From NCBI GenBank assembly GCA_963575745.1, contig CAUYUJ010019268.1:154947-183376 (forward strand): 28,430 nt of DNA, written 5' to 3'. A program made the position numbers and the translations under genes. Below, one piece after another: positions 16,943 through 24,771 of this stretch (positions are counted from its first letter, which is position 1; every line of letters begins with the position of its first letter). The DNA comes from Prorocentrum cordatum (Eukaryota; Sar; Dinophyceae; Prorocentrales; Prorocentraceae). A model generated the notes under the pieces. That model made no database searches and was not told where the DNA came from. It worked only from the letters and a program-made list of their open reading frames with translations.

Positions 16943-17204
16943 TTCGTGGACCCCGTAGTGACCAATCGGAGCATCGGGTGTCCGGGCTCCTCTCCGGATC
17001 CCCTCTGGCTGCCTCGGGTCCGTCCGCCGACCCGGGTCTGGGCGCTGCCACGCGTGGCCTCATGGCGAGGGGATGTGCGCGTGCGAGTTTTCAGACACGC
17101 CTTGCCCACAGAGTCGGCGACGCTGGGGTGCTCGAAGTGCTGCACGGCTTTCGGCTGCCGTCGCGTCGGCGCCGGCTTTCCTTGCCCATGCGCCTCCGAC
17201 GTGG

Positions 17205-17294
17205 AGGAGGAGGAGGAGGAGGAGGAGGAGGAGGAGGAGGAGGAGGAGGAGGAGGAGGAGGAGGAGGAGGAGGAGGAGGAGGAGGAGGAGGAAG
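17205..17294 (+). repeat. (GGA)n purine array
   Basis: Uninterrupted GGA run after CGACGTGG (about 17,197). CGACGTGG occurs again at about 17,339, some 45 bp beyond the array. Confidence 0.98.
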
Positions 17295-17604
17295 AGTCTT
17301 CTTCTCTCTTTCTCTCTCACGCGGCCTGCCGACATTCGCGACGTGGCCTTGGCCGACTCGGGCCACGCAGGGCCGACGCGGGGGTGGGTGCGCCCCCGAG
17401 GCACGCACGCACGCGGGCCTCCTCGGCGGAATTACTGCATTTCCACCGTGGCGTGGGTCCTCCATCTTGGCCTCTCTTTGGGCTCCTCTCGAGGCCCCGG
17501 GCCATCGGGCATGGGGCTCGTCGGCAGCAACTCATGGGAGCATGGTCTTCCGAATTCCGTCCGTCGCGCCGACCAGCGTCGATCAGCGCGGCTGGGGTCG
17601 ACGA
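17295..17604. other. possible intron-exon boundary region, unresolved
   Basis: A pyrimidine tract (TCTTCTTCTCTCTTTCTCTC, 17,298-17,318) is followed by GC-rich sequence. The plus frame reads RDVALADSGHAGPTRGWVRP. The first AG after the tract is at CACGCAG near 17,370. No protein recognised; evidence is too thin for a CDS call. Confidence 0.3.
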
Positions 17605-17606
17605 GG

Positions 17607-17678
17607 TATAGCGCCCATTTGGCGTCGGTCAGCGTCGATGAGCGCCGATTTCAGCGTCGATGCGCGTCGATCTCTGGC
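17607..17678. repeat. dispersed repeat O, copy 2
   Basis: GCGTCGAT-rich counterpart of 16,643-16,708. Confidence 0.5.
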
Positions 17679-17778
17679 GCCGACTCGCGAGAGCTCACGA
17701 GACGGCAATACGGGAGGCTCCCGTGAGCTGCCACCGGAGGGGTCTCGGGATGGAGAGCCGCGTCCCCGGGCCATGGTC

Positions 17779-17943
17779 GGGGGTGGACAGACCTCCCACC
17801 CTGACACGTCGATCAAGGAATCGGCCGTTTTCGGTCCGCGAGAGGGCGTCGCGGCCGTCAGTTCTTGCGGGTCCAGGTCCGCGGGTTTCGGCCCCAGGCC
17901 GTTTTCACGAGGGGGAGGTTTACTGAAGGGAGGTTTGCCCACC
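17779..17943. mobile_element. MITE family W, copy 2 (165 bp)
   Basis: Inverted ends GGTGGACAGACCTCCC and GGTGGGCAAACCTCCC; the inverted match extends outward (GGGCCATGGTCGG against GGCCCCATGCCGG). Interior as in copy 1. Confidence 0.82.
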
Positions 17944-18216
17944 GCCGGCATGGGGCCGCCGAGGCCCCCGCCCTCGGGGCCCGCGGGGGCGGCGGCGCGC
18001 CTCCTCGTTGGGGGCCAGGGGGGGCCCACGCAGCCACGCGGCCCCGCAGGCCTGGGGCCCGCGGCCGCGCCCCCACCCACGGATTGCCGGGCGGCCCTGC
18101 GCGAGCCGCAGGAGCAGCAGGGCCCTGCGGCGGTCGTCGGGCGCTCGCCGCGGAGCCCTTGCGCGCCCGAGCGCCCTCCCCCTCCACCCCCTCGCGCGGC
18201 CGCCCTCGCCTCAGCC
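17944..18216. other. GC-rich exon-like island, strand undetermined
   Basis: Plus frame contains TDCRAALREPQEQQGPAAVV. Minus frame contains APDDRRRALLLLRLAQGRPA. Both look protein-like and neither can be preferred. Bounded by MITE W on the left and the TTA array on the right (CTCGCCTCAG at the junction). Confidence 0.3.
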
Positions 18217-18530
18217 TTTATTATTGTTGTTATTATTGTTATTATTGTTGTTGTTATTACTATTATTATCAGTATTATTCTTCTTATTATTTTTATTACT
18301 ATTATTATTATTAATATTATTATCATTTGTATTATTGTTATTATTATTATTATCATCATCATTATTATTATCATTATTATTATTATCATTATTATTATGT
18401 TATCATTATTATTATTATTATAAATATCATCATCATCATTATTGTTGTTATTATTATTATTATTCTTATTATTATTCTTATTCTCATTCTTATTATTATT
18501 ATTTTTATTTTTGTTATTATTATTATATCG
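18217..18530. repeat. TTA/TTG/ATC trinucleotide array
   Basis: TTATTATTG and ATCATC units holding 3-nt phase for about 300 bp; minus strand reads as Asn/Lys/Ile. It ends in TATATCG before a T/C tract. Confidence 0.96.
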
Positions 18531-18562
18531 TTTTTTTTTCCCCCCCTCTCTCTCTCTCTCTT
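18531..18562 (+). promoter_or_regulatory. polypyrimidine tract, candidate 3' splice signal
   Basis: TTTTTTTTTC, a C run, then (CT)8TT. The first AG downstream is at 18,634-18,635, immediately before the coding-like frame. Consistent with a plus-strand branch/pyrimidine region, but a microsatellite origin is equally possible. Confidence 0.35.
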
Positions 18563-18635
18563 GCGCGCCGGACAACTGGCCCATCGGTTGCCCCGATTCG
18601 CCGGTGCGGCTTGCCTCTCCTCGCCGCCGGCGGAG

Positions 18636-18712
18636 CGGGTTTTTTGTCGGAGGCCTGCGCGGAGTATCTTGGGGCGGCGCTGGCTTCCCGCCTGAAGCAC
18701 ATCCCTATCTCT
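18636..18712 (+). CDS. candidate internal exon with splice-like borders
   Basis: Between GGCGGAG and GTGAGTGG, the plus frame reads GFLSEACAEYLGAALASRLK, then HIPIS. Helical, balanced composition. Left border: the first AG after the pyrimidine tract. Right border: GTGAGT at 18,713-18,718, a strong eukaryotic donor. CTGTGAGTGGCGTC recurs at about 18,909. GAGCGGGTTTTTTGT at the left border recurs at 25,090. No family recognised. Confidence 0.35.
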
Positions 18713-18718
18713 GTGAGT

Positions 18719-18990
18719 GGCGTCCCTTTCGTTTGCACTGTCCCTCCCCTCCGCTCCCCTCCCCTTTCGTTTGCACGGTCCCCACTGGCCAGCACGCGCA
18801 GAGACTGCCGCGGCTTTTATTTCGACGCCACGGCGCCTGCCTGCAACGCCCCCGCTGGCGTACACTCCGCAGGTCCGCTTCCGCTTCCGCTTTCGCCTCC
18901 GCTTCCGCTGTGAGTGGCGTCGCCTTGTCTCGATGCCGATCTTTAAGATGTCCTCGGTTGTCTGAGGGCGCGTCCGGGAGACTGTCATCG
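18719..18990. repeat. short direct repeats and CTTCCG hexamers
   Basis: CCCTTTCGTTTGCAC occurs at about 18,724 and 18,764. Irregular CTTCCG/CTTTCGC hexamers occupy about 18,876-18,910. No coding support. Confidence 0.6.
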
Positions 18991-19012
18991 TCGTTACGTT
19001 TGTCGGTCCTGA

Positions 19013-19110
19013 GGATTCGAGTAGGAGATCTTCTACACAATTTGATGCAACCTGAATTTGTTTCTGCGTGGTCGAAGCTATGGAACATCGATTTTTCGTA
19101 CATCTACCAA
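19013..19110 (-). repeat. dispersed repeat R, inverted copy
   Basis: Reverse complement matches 19,905-19,990: CGAGTAGGAG, CTACACAATTTGATG and TGGTCGAAGCTA pair with TCGAAGTAGGAG, CTACAGAATTGATG and the 5783 unit. Forms the left arm around the 89-bp tandem array. Confidence 0.6.
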
Positions 19111-19294
19111 GCAGTCGACGTTTTGTTTTGTTCCTTTTCCTTTCCCTCAGCCATCCTTTGGTGTTGGGTCCTCGTTTTGAAAAGTCAGCGCCTCGCGTCA
19201 CTCCTTCTCCTGCTGCCCCCTCCCACCTCCTCCCCCTCCTTGCCTCTGATCTCCGCATGTCCATCATTCCGGAACTCCTCGCACGTTTTCGTGC

Positions 19295-19845
19295 CCCCAT
19301 AGGGAGCTCCAGCGAAGGCCCCAGTGGCAGGGTCCGCATGCGTCCCCCCGCCCATGTCGGCACACCCCTCACGGGGATCGTGGCCCCACAGGGAACTCCA
19401 CCGACGACCCCACCGGCAGGGTCCGCATGCGCCCCCCCGCCCATTTCGGCACACCCCTCACGAGGATCGTGGCCCCATAGGGAGCTCCACCGAAGGCCCC
19501 AGCAGCAGGGTCCGCATGCGTCCCCCCGCCCATTTCGGCACACCCCTCACGGGGATCGTGGCCCCACAGGGAACTCCACCGAAGGCCCACGCGGCAGGGT
19601 CCGCATGCGTACCCCCGCTCATTTCGGCACACCCCTCACGAGGATCGTGGCCCCACAGGGAGCTCCACCGAAGGCCCCCACGGCAGGGTCCGCATGCCCA
19701 CGCGCATGTCGGCGCGCTTCTCACGAGGATCGTGGCCCCATAGGGAGCTCCACCGAAGGCCCGCGGCAGGGTCCGCATGCGCCCCCCCGCCCATTTCGGC
19801 ACACCCCTCACGAGGGTCATGGTCTTGTAGGGAACTCCACCGAGA
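19295..19845. repeat. 89-bp tandem repeat, about six units
   Basis: Units start at about 19,295, 19,384, 19,473, 19,562, 19,651 and 19,736, with a partial at 19,823. Each contains AGGGA(G/A)CTCCACCGAAGG, GGCAGGGTCCGCATGC and CACACCCCTCACGAGGATCG. Divergence is low except unit 5 (85 bp) and unit 6 (87 bp). Because 89 is not a multiple of three, each unit is read in a different frame. One plus frame of 328 codons (19,068-20,054) still spans the array. Confidence 0.95.
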
Positions 19846-19904
19846 GCGGTACGCACAACGTGGCACTGACAAGTGCATACGGTTGGGTCATTCGCCAGGT
19901 TTTT

Positions 19905-20015
19905 CTTTTGCGTAGGTTCAACGAACACTTCAATTTCGGGGTACATCAATTCTGTAGTCGACCTCCTACTTCGAAGGATAGGGATGAGCTCGAGGCTGGT
20001 CAGCTGAGCCCCCAA
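19905..20015 (+). repeat. dispersed repeat R, copy right of the tandem array
   Basis: CAATTCTGTAGTCGACCTCC, TACTTCGAAGGA, then GATGAGCTCGAGGCTGGTC. The last 64 bp recur at 20,263-20,325, on the other side of fold-back copy A. Confidence 0.75.
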
Positions 20016-20030
20016 CGAGCCAACGTTCTA

Positions 20031-20255
20031 GGCTTCCTAGATGGGTCAGAGTAGATGGGGTCGGAGGATCGCGCCGCATCGCCGATGCATCGGCGATGCG
20101 GCTCGATGTAGGGCCCATTTTTCTCCACGCCGACGTCGGGTATGTATCGCCGACATCGCCAGTGCATCGCCGATGCTTATGTGATGCATCGCCGATGCAT
20201 CGGCGATGCGGCGAGATCCTCCGACCCCATCTATTCCCACCCCATGTAGGAGGCC
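20031..20255. mobile_element. fold-back family F, copy A (best preserved)
   Basis: Left GGCTTCCTAGATGGGTCAGA, then GTAGATGGGGTCGGAGGATC. Reverse complement of right GGCCTCCTACATGGGGTGGG, then AATAGATGGGGTCGGAGGAT. Both continue to CGCCGCATCGCCGATGCAT. Arms are at least 60 bp, with further CGATGCATCGGCGATG palindromes inside. Core TTCTCCACGCCGACGTCG at about 20,129. Length 225 bp. Confidence 0.88.
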
Positions 20256-20262
20256 TCTGATT

Positions 20263-20325
20263 CTGTAGTCGTTCTCCTGCTCGAAGGAAAGGATGAGCTC
20301 GAGGCTGGTCGGCCGAGTCCCCGAG
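20263..20325 (+). repeat. dispersed repeat R, copy right of fold-back A
   Basis: ATTCTGTAGTCG, CTGCTCGAAGGA, GATGAGCTCGAGGCTGGTC: a direct duplicate of 19,949-20,012 at 314 bp spacing. Confidence 0.8.
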
Positions 20326-20497
20326 AACCCCAGCGCGTTGTGGTTCTGCACGTGCCCCTCTGTGTGGACACGAGGGGCGGCTCTGCGCGGAGGGGCCCCT
20401 ATGCGCGCGGCGCGGCCACGGCATGTATCGCGCTGCCCAGGGGGAGCGCGCTTTGGTGCCCCGGCGGGGAGGTATCCAGACCCAGGGGGGGTATCCA

Positions 20498-20567
20498 GGA
20501 GGAGGAGGAGGAGGAGGAGGAGGAGGAGGAGGAGGAGGAGGAGGAGGAGGAGGAGGAGGAGGAGGAG
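20498..20567 (+). repeat. (GGA)n purine array
   Basis: Pure GGA run starting directly after GGGGGTATCCAG. GGTATCCAG also occurs 19 bp earlier (20,471). Confidence 0.98.
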
Positions 20568-20585
20568 CATGACCGCGTGACGGAG

Positions 20586-20727
20586 CCAGTGGGTGCCAAC
20601 CAACCGTGCATCCTTGCCCCTCTGGCCCGTCCTTGACCACTTGCGCTGGCCGCGCCCCTCTCGAGCAGCCTCGTCATGGCCCTCCAGGGCCCCTGCATCC
20701 TTCTCTCGTGCGTCCTGCCTCGACGGG
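20586..20727. repeat. dispersed repeat K, copy 2
   Basis: Indel-free alignment to 12,913-13,045. Both strands carry frames, but substitutions between the copies do not concentrate at one codon position, so there is no sign of protein selection. Confidence 0.75.
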
Positions 20728-20789
20728 TGGACGGTATCGCCGATCGATCGGCAGCAGATCGCCGATGCCGGCCCGAGGGTTCCCATCCC

Positions 20790-20962
20790 CGGGCCAGCTC
20801 AGGATGGGAAGAAACACAGACACAATTAATCTTCGATTCCGCAGAAAATATGGGAAAATATGGGAAGTGGGGGGGAAGACAGAAACCTTGAAAATATAGG
20901 AACATATGGGGAATCATTTTATTTGTGTGTATTTACTTGTGTGTCCCAGTTCCCCTTCACCA
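20790..20962 (+). repeat. repeat N, copy 3 (short)
   Basis: GGGCCAGC, GAAACACAGACACAATT, CTTCGATTCC, ATGGGAAGTGGGGGGGAAGA, then ATTTACTTGTGTGTCCCAG and CCCCTTCAC. Ends 48 bp before a coding-like frame, as the other two copies do at shorter distance. Confidence 0.75.
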
Positions 20963-21010
20963 GCTCTCCCCCTGCAGCGTTGCCCCTCAGCTCCTCGATC
21001 GTGGGGTCAG

Positions 21011-21108
21011 GCGCTGGAGGGCAGCTTGGCGCACGCGCAGTTCCTGCTCAACCGCGCGGCCGCCCCCGAGCTGAAGGGCTTCTGCCTCTATGCGGCGGCG
21101 AGCAGGAG
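21011..21108 (+). CDS. candidate coding exon after repeat N copy 3
   Basis: After TGGGGTCAG the plus frame reads ALEGSLAHAQFLLNRAAAPE, then LKGFCLYAAASRR. G/C-ending codons and an amphipathic helical look. Several acceptor-like AGs lie upstream (CTGCAG 20,977; CCTCAG 20,990; GGTCAG 21,010). No family recognised. Confidence 0.3.
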
Positions 21109-21155
21109 GGGGTGGCCGCGAGGGGGGCGGGGTTCTCAGAATCCAGGTCGGGGGG

Positions 21156-21321
21156 CGTCAGACTCGAGTAAGCCGGAACTCGGATTAGCCGGCGCTTTTT
21201 GACGAGCGCGCCTTGGATTTTGACGTTCCAGTTTTTTGGGGCGTTAAATTTCAGATTGGGTCTCGCTATTTTATGATGGCCCCGTCGGGCCAACCCGAGT
21301 CCCCCGTACCCGAGTCTTACG
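21156..21321. mobile_element. MITE-like element, single copy
   Basis: Left CGTCAGACTCGAGTAAGCCG and reverse complement of right CGTAAGACTCGGGTACGGGG, both continuing ACTCGG-TT-GCC. Inverted match about 37 bp; length 166 bp; AT-richer interior (GTTTTTTGGGGCG). Confidence 0.75.
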
Positions 21322-21333
21322 TTTCTCCGATCT

Positions 21334-21590
21334 GGCTTCGCAGATGGGGTCGGAGTAGATGGTGTCGATGCATCTGCGATGCACTGCGGAGCAGACGACA
21401 GTCGGAGTAGATCGCGCCGCACCGCCGATGCATCGGCGATGCGGCTCGATGTGGAGCCCGCTATCTTCCACGCCGACGTTGCCGATGTCTCGCCGACGCC
21501 GCCGATGCGTGCATCGTCGATGCATCGCCGATGTATTGCCGATGCGTCGCCATCCACCGACCCCTCCTCTTGGACCCCATGGGGGAGGCC
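21334..21590. mobile_element. fold-back family F, copy C
   Basis: Outer left GGCTTCGCAGATGGGGTCGG, then AGTAGATGGTGTCG. Inner GTCGGAGTAGATCGCGCCGC and CGATGCATCGGCGATGCGG. Core CTTCCACGCCGACGTTG near 21,464. Right end GACCCCATGGGGGAGGCC. Part of the left arm is duplicated, giving 257 bp. Confidence 0.8.
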
Positions 21591-22239
21591 TCTGCAGAAG
21601 GCGGGGGTGGGGGTCGGAGCTGGCGGGGGGTCCGAGGTGGCCCCAGCACCCGGTTCCGGCGAGCGCGGAGCGGGGGCGAGGTTCGAGGCGCCTGGGGGTT
21701 GTTTTCGGTCCCCAGGACCGTCAGCAACAGATCCATGGTGAAATTGTTGCCGCTTCGCGAATCCCCCACCAGTCGTTCTCGCGCGAATTATCTTGCGCTG
21801 TGCCCCAGCCTCGGTCCTTACGCCCTCTGGACTTTTCCCTGCGGGCCGCTGATCAAAAAAAGAATCCCCCACCAGTTATCCCTTGCATCTAATTCCACGT
21901 CTGCTGCTGTCCCTGGTCGACGGCCCCCCCGTCTATCCGCAGCTTCCGACGTGTTGCATACCTGCACCCTGGCAGTACTGTTTCAGCCTACCGCCAGCCC
22001 CTTCCACTCGCCGCTTCGCCGCCGAGGTGCTGCGTGAGGCTTTGTCCCGCCTTGGGTGTGGCTGCGCCCCGTCGCTTTAGGCTCATTTGTGGTCGCGTGC
22101 CCCGCTTCTGCTGGACTCGCCGCTGGTGCGCTCGCCTGCGGCCGCCGACTGAAAAGAATTCCCACCAGCCCATCCAAGACCGATGCCCAGAGGAATTTCC
22201 TCGATCAGGGAAGCGGGCAGCACACAGAGGAAGGGTCCC
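21591..22239. other. no gene supported; GAATCCCCCACCAG repeats
   Basis: GAATCCCCCACCAG at about 21,758 and 21,872 and GAATTCCCACCAG at about 22,157. The last two are preceded by CTGCGG-CCGC-GA, suggesting a diverged tandem duplication of about 285 bp. Frames to 177 codons exist, but none looks like a known protein. Confidence 0.45.
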
Positions 22240-23110
22240 CCAGTGGAGGCTTCTTGGAGCGCCTTGGGGGCCTCCTTGGCGGTCCCGGACGCCTCTTAGA
22301 GCGTCTAGGGTGCCTCGGAGAGCTTCCTGGGGCCTTTTGGGGGTCTCTTGGGAGCCTCTACGAGGCCTCTTGGGCGCCTGTTGGGGCCTCCTGGGGCCTC
22401 CTGGACGCCTCTGGGGGCCCTCTTGAAGCGCTCTTGGGAGCCTTGGGAGCGCTCTTGGAGCCCTCTTGGGCCATCTTGGAGCCATCTTGAGGCCTCGGCG
22501 AGAAAGCCAAACACATAATTGTCCCAAGGTTTTGGGTAGATTTTGGCCTCTTTGGGGCCTCCTGGGGGAGCTCTTTGGCCACTTGGAGCCGTCTTGGAGC
22601 GGCCTTGGGGCCTCTTGGAGGGAGCATCGTGGGCGCCATCTTGAGGCATCTTGGGATATCTTGAGCTATCTTGGAGATCATCTTTGGCTTTCCCAGGCGC
22701 TCTTAGAGTCATCTGAAGCAGCGCCCCCCTCCAGGAGGCCAGCATGTGGCCAAAACTTTAGTAACATCAGCGATTTCGGCATTGTCGCCGAGGCCTCTTG
22801 GAGCGTCTTGGGTGCCTCTGGGGGGCCTCTTGGGGCCTCTTGGGGCCTCTTGGAGGTCTCTTGGGAGCCTCTTGGGGGCATCCTGGGGGCATCCTGGGGG
22901 CCTCTTGGAGCTTCCTGGCCACCTCTTGGGGCCCTCTTGGGGCACCCTTGCGAGCCTTGGGGGCCATCTGTGGGCCATCTTGGGCGAGATCGATCACAGG
23001 AGGGGGGGTGTTCAATTAGCGTCCCCCCCCCCGAGAGGCCAAAATGGGGCCCAAACCCTAGTAAAATCAATGATTTTGGCTTCCTCGCCGAGGCCGTTTT
23101 GGACGCCCTG
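22240..23110. repeat. degenerate GGCCTCTTGG decamer repeat, higher-order
   Basis: Long runs of 10-11 bp units (GGCCTCTTGG, GGGCATCCTG). Three spacer segments interrupt them, at about 22,488-22,560, 22,739-22,800 and 23,036-23,100. The last two share GCC-AAAC, TAGTAA, ATCA-CGATTT or ATCAATGATTT and CGCCGAGGCC. Inverted relative to 1-527. The Gly-Ala-Ser-Trp-Leu frame is a repeat translation. Confidence 0.85.
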
Positions 23111-23636
23111 ACACCTCGCGCGCCCCCCCCCCCCCTCCAGGTCCAGGGGAGGGGGTAGGGGGAGGGGTAAGCCCCTCCCCGAAGGGGAAGAAGGAGGGGT
23201 GGAAGAGGAAACTCTCTAAACTACCGACGCCCAGAGGGCTAGTGGGATTTGCAACGGATGGACCCTGGGAGGGGTACGAGGACCGATTTTGACCAGATTT
23301 GCCTCTACCCCCCCTTCTTGACCGATTTTCTCCGGGCCATCCGGTTCAGACCTCCCAGCCACCTCCAAGACGAGGGCTCCTCTGGAGTCAGGGGGCTTCT
23401 GAGGAGAGCTCTCGAGCTTCCAAAAGCCCTCCTTGGAAATCGGGGGAGCTTTTGAGCAGGTCCCTGCCTTCTAAAAAGCTCCTCGCCTTCTTAGAATGCC
23501 GCCCACCTTGCGCCACCACTTTGTGCGCGACGCCTGTCTATGCCCACGCCGGGGGCTCGTGCATGGTCCCCCAGAACGCCCTCGCGTTGAGGAGCAAATC
23601 GCGACAGAAAGGTCTCGGCGAATGACATCTTGGCGT
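23111..23636. other. no gene supported
   Basis: C- and G-homopolymer runs at 23,126-23,175, then CTTCTNAG-type repeats at 23,380-23,500. A 105-codon plus frame (23,496-23,813) overlaps a dispersed repeat and is not called. Confidence 0.4.
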
Positions 23637-23726
23637 CGCATTTTTTTGACGTTGGGCATCCTCGCACAGTTTCGGGCTCCAGACCCCCGCGAATCTATCC
23701 GGCTCGACACGTGCAGCAGAAAGATG
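23637..23726. repeat. dispersed repeat pair, copy 2
   Basis: Counterpart of 3388-3474: GCATTTTTTTGACG, TTTCGGGCTCCAGA, ATCCGGCTCGACA, GCAGAAAGATGG. Confidence 0.65.
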
Positions 23727-23840
23727 GTGTTTAGGGTTCTGGCTATGATTTTCTACGATCCTGTGTTTTGCTCGCGACGTCGGACCTCAGGCTTCGGCTC
23801 CTTGGAACCCTGACAAGGTCCTGGGGACGTCATGACACTA

Positions 23841-24055
23841 TCGGCGTCACCCCAACATACCAATGCTATGTGTGATTCGCTACCCTGGGGCGACGCACGC
23901 ACCGAGAAGTCTTATAGTATATGCGTCTTGGCGGACGCTTTCTGGCCACACCGCTCGGGAAACGCGTACTACAAGATGGTTACACTATATGATCGGGTCG
24001 GACGCGCGCCTCCGAGGAGGACATACAGTACTAGTATGCCTCGGTGAGTCCCATT
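23841..24055. mobile_element. MITE family Q, copy 2
   Basis: Counterpart of 5368-5590. The inverted pair is clearer here: CATACCAATGCTATGTGTG (from 23,856) against the reverse complement of the right end CATACTAGTACTGTATGTCC (ending 24,038). Confidence 0.75.
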
Positions 24056-24059
24056 ACAT

Positions 24060-24125
24060 GGTCCTGGGGCCGTTAAGAAGCTGCTCTGGATGAGCACTGG
24101 CCCTGTGTACGGGGTCGGGACCCAG
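24060..24125. repeat. dispersed repeat L, copy 3 (weak)
   Basis: GGTCCTGGGGCCGTTAAGAA, GCTGCTCTGGATGA and GGGGTCGGGACCC correspond to copies 1 and 2 with gaps. Confidence 0.4.
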
Positions 24126-24178
24126 GGGCCTTGAGATGGGGGTCAATGCAAACGGGTGTCAGCCAGACCGCCGAATCT

Positions 24179-24236
24179 TGCAGGATCCTGCAGGGCCAGG
24201 GGCGCACCGACCCGGGTTTGGGTGCAGGATCCTGCA
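24179..24236. repeat. two identical 14-bp palindromes
   Basis: TGCAGGATCCTGCA occurs at 24,179-24,192 and 24,223-24,236, each followed by GG. CCCGGGT lies between them and again at about 24,275. Purpose unknown. Confidence 0.7.
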
Positions 24237-24416
24237 GGATCTATCAAGGTTTGATTGATGTAGGTCTGGATTGACCCGGGTCAGTAGGTCCCCGAGAGAC
24301 CCTTGGGGGTCACAGTCGTGAACATAACATCGCGGAGTCGCGGGTTCGGGCTCACAGATTCGGAGGCGCGACCCCGCGAGGATTTCGCGGAGCGCTGGCT
24401 GCGGACAGTCATGGCT

Positions 24417-24435
24417 CTCGCGGGGCAGGAACGTA
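24417..24435 (+). repeat. direct repeat left of fold-back B
   Basis: CTCGCGGGGCAGGAACGTA, identical to 24,718-24,736. The two lie either side of fold-back copy B at 301 bp spacing. Confidence 0.9.
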
Positions 24436-24444
24436 TCTAGCCTT

Positions 24445-24695
24445 AGGCCTCCCTGACGGGGTCGGAGTAGATTGTGTCGAAGGATCGCGCCGCATCGCGG
24501 ATGCGTCGCCGATGCATCGACGATGCGGCTCGATGTGTGGAGCCCGATCTTCTCCACGCCGACGGCGCTGCTGCATCGCTGCCGTCGCCGATGCCTCGCC
24601 GATGCATCGGCGATGTATCGCCGATGCATCGGCGATGCGGCGCGATCCTCCGATCCCAATGCCCACTGTACTCGGACCCCTTCTAGGAAGCCCCT
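24445..24695. mobile_element. fold-back family F, copy B
   Basis: Left AGGCCTCCCTGACGGGGTCG, then GAGTAGATTGTGTCGAAGGA. Reverse complement of right AGGGGCTTCCTAGAAGGGGT, then CCGAGTA. Both arms contain GGATCGCGCCGCATCG. Core TTCTCCACGCCGACGGCG near 24,550; several CGCCGATGCATCGGCGATG palindromes. Length 251 bp. Confidence 0.85.
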
Positions 24696-24717
24696 ATGGA
24701 CGCGGGCATTCCTGACC

Positions 24718-24736
24718 CTCGCGGGGCAGGAACGTA
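24718..24736 (+). repeat. direct repeat right of fold-back B
   Basis: Exact second copy of the 19-bp sequence at 24,417-24,435. Confidence 0.9.
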
Positions 24737-24771
24737 AAGCTATCAGTGTCCAGCGCTCTGCTAGATGCTCC

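Noticed and set aside
19295-19845. Possible CRISPR array
   Set aside because: The units are contiguous 89-bp repeats without unique spacers, in a eukaryotic context with no cas-like genes.
20586-20727. Repeat K as a conserved minus-strand exon (shared GRGQRKW)
   Set aside because: Differences between the two copies over 60 aligned bases fall on all three codon positions about equally, so there is no codon-level constraint.
23496-23813. 105-codon plus frame with balanced composition
   Set aside because: It overlaps the dispersed repeat at 23,637-23,726 that also occurs at 3388; no recognisable domain and no splice-like borders.
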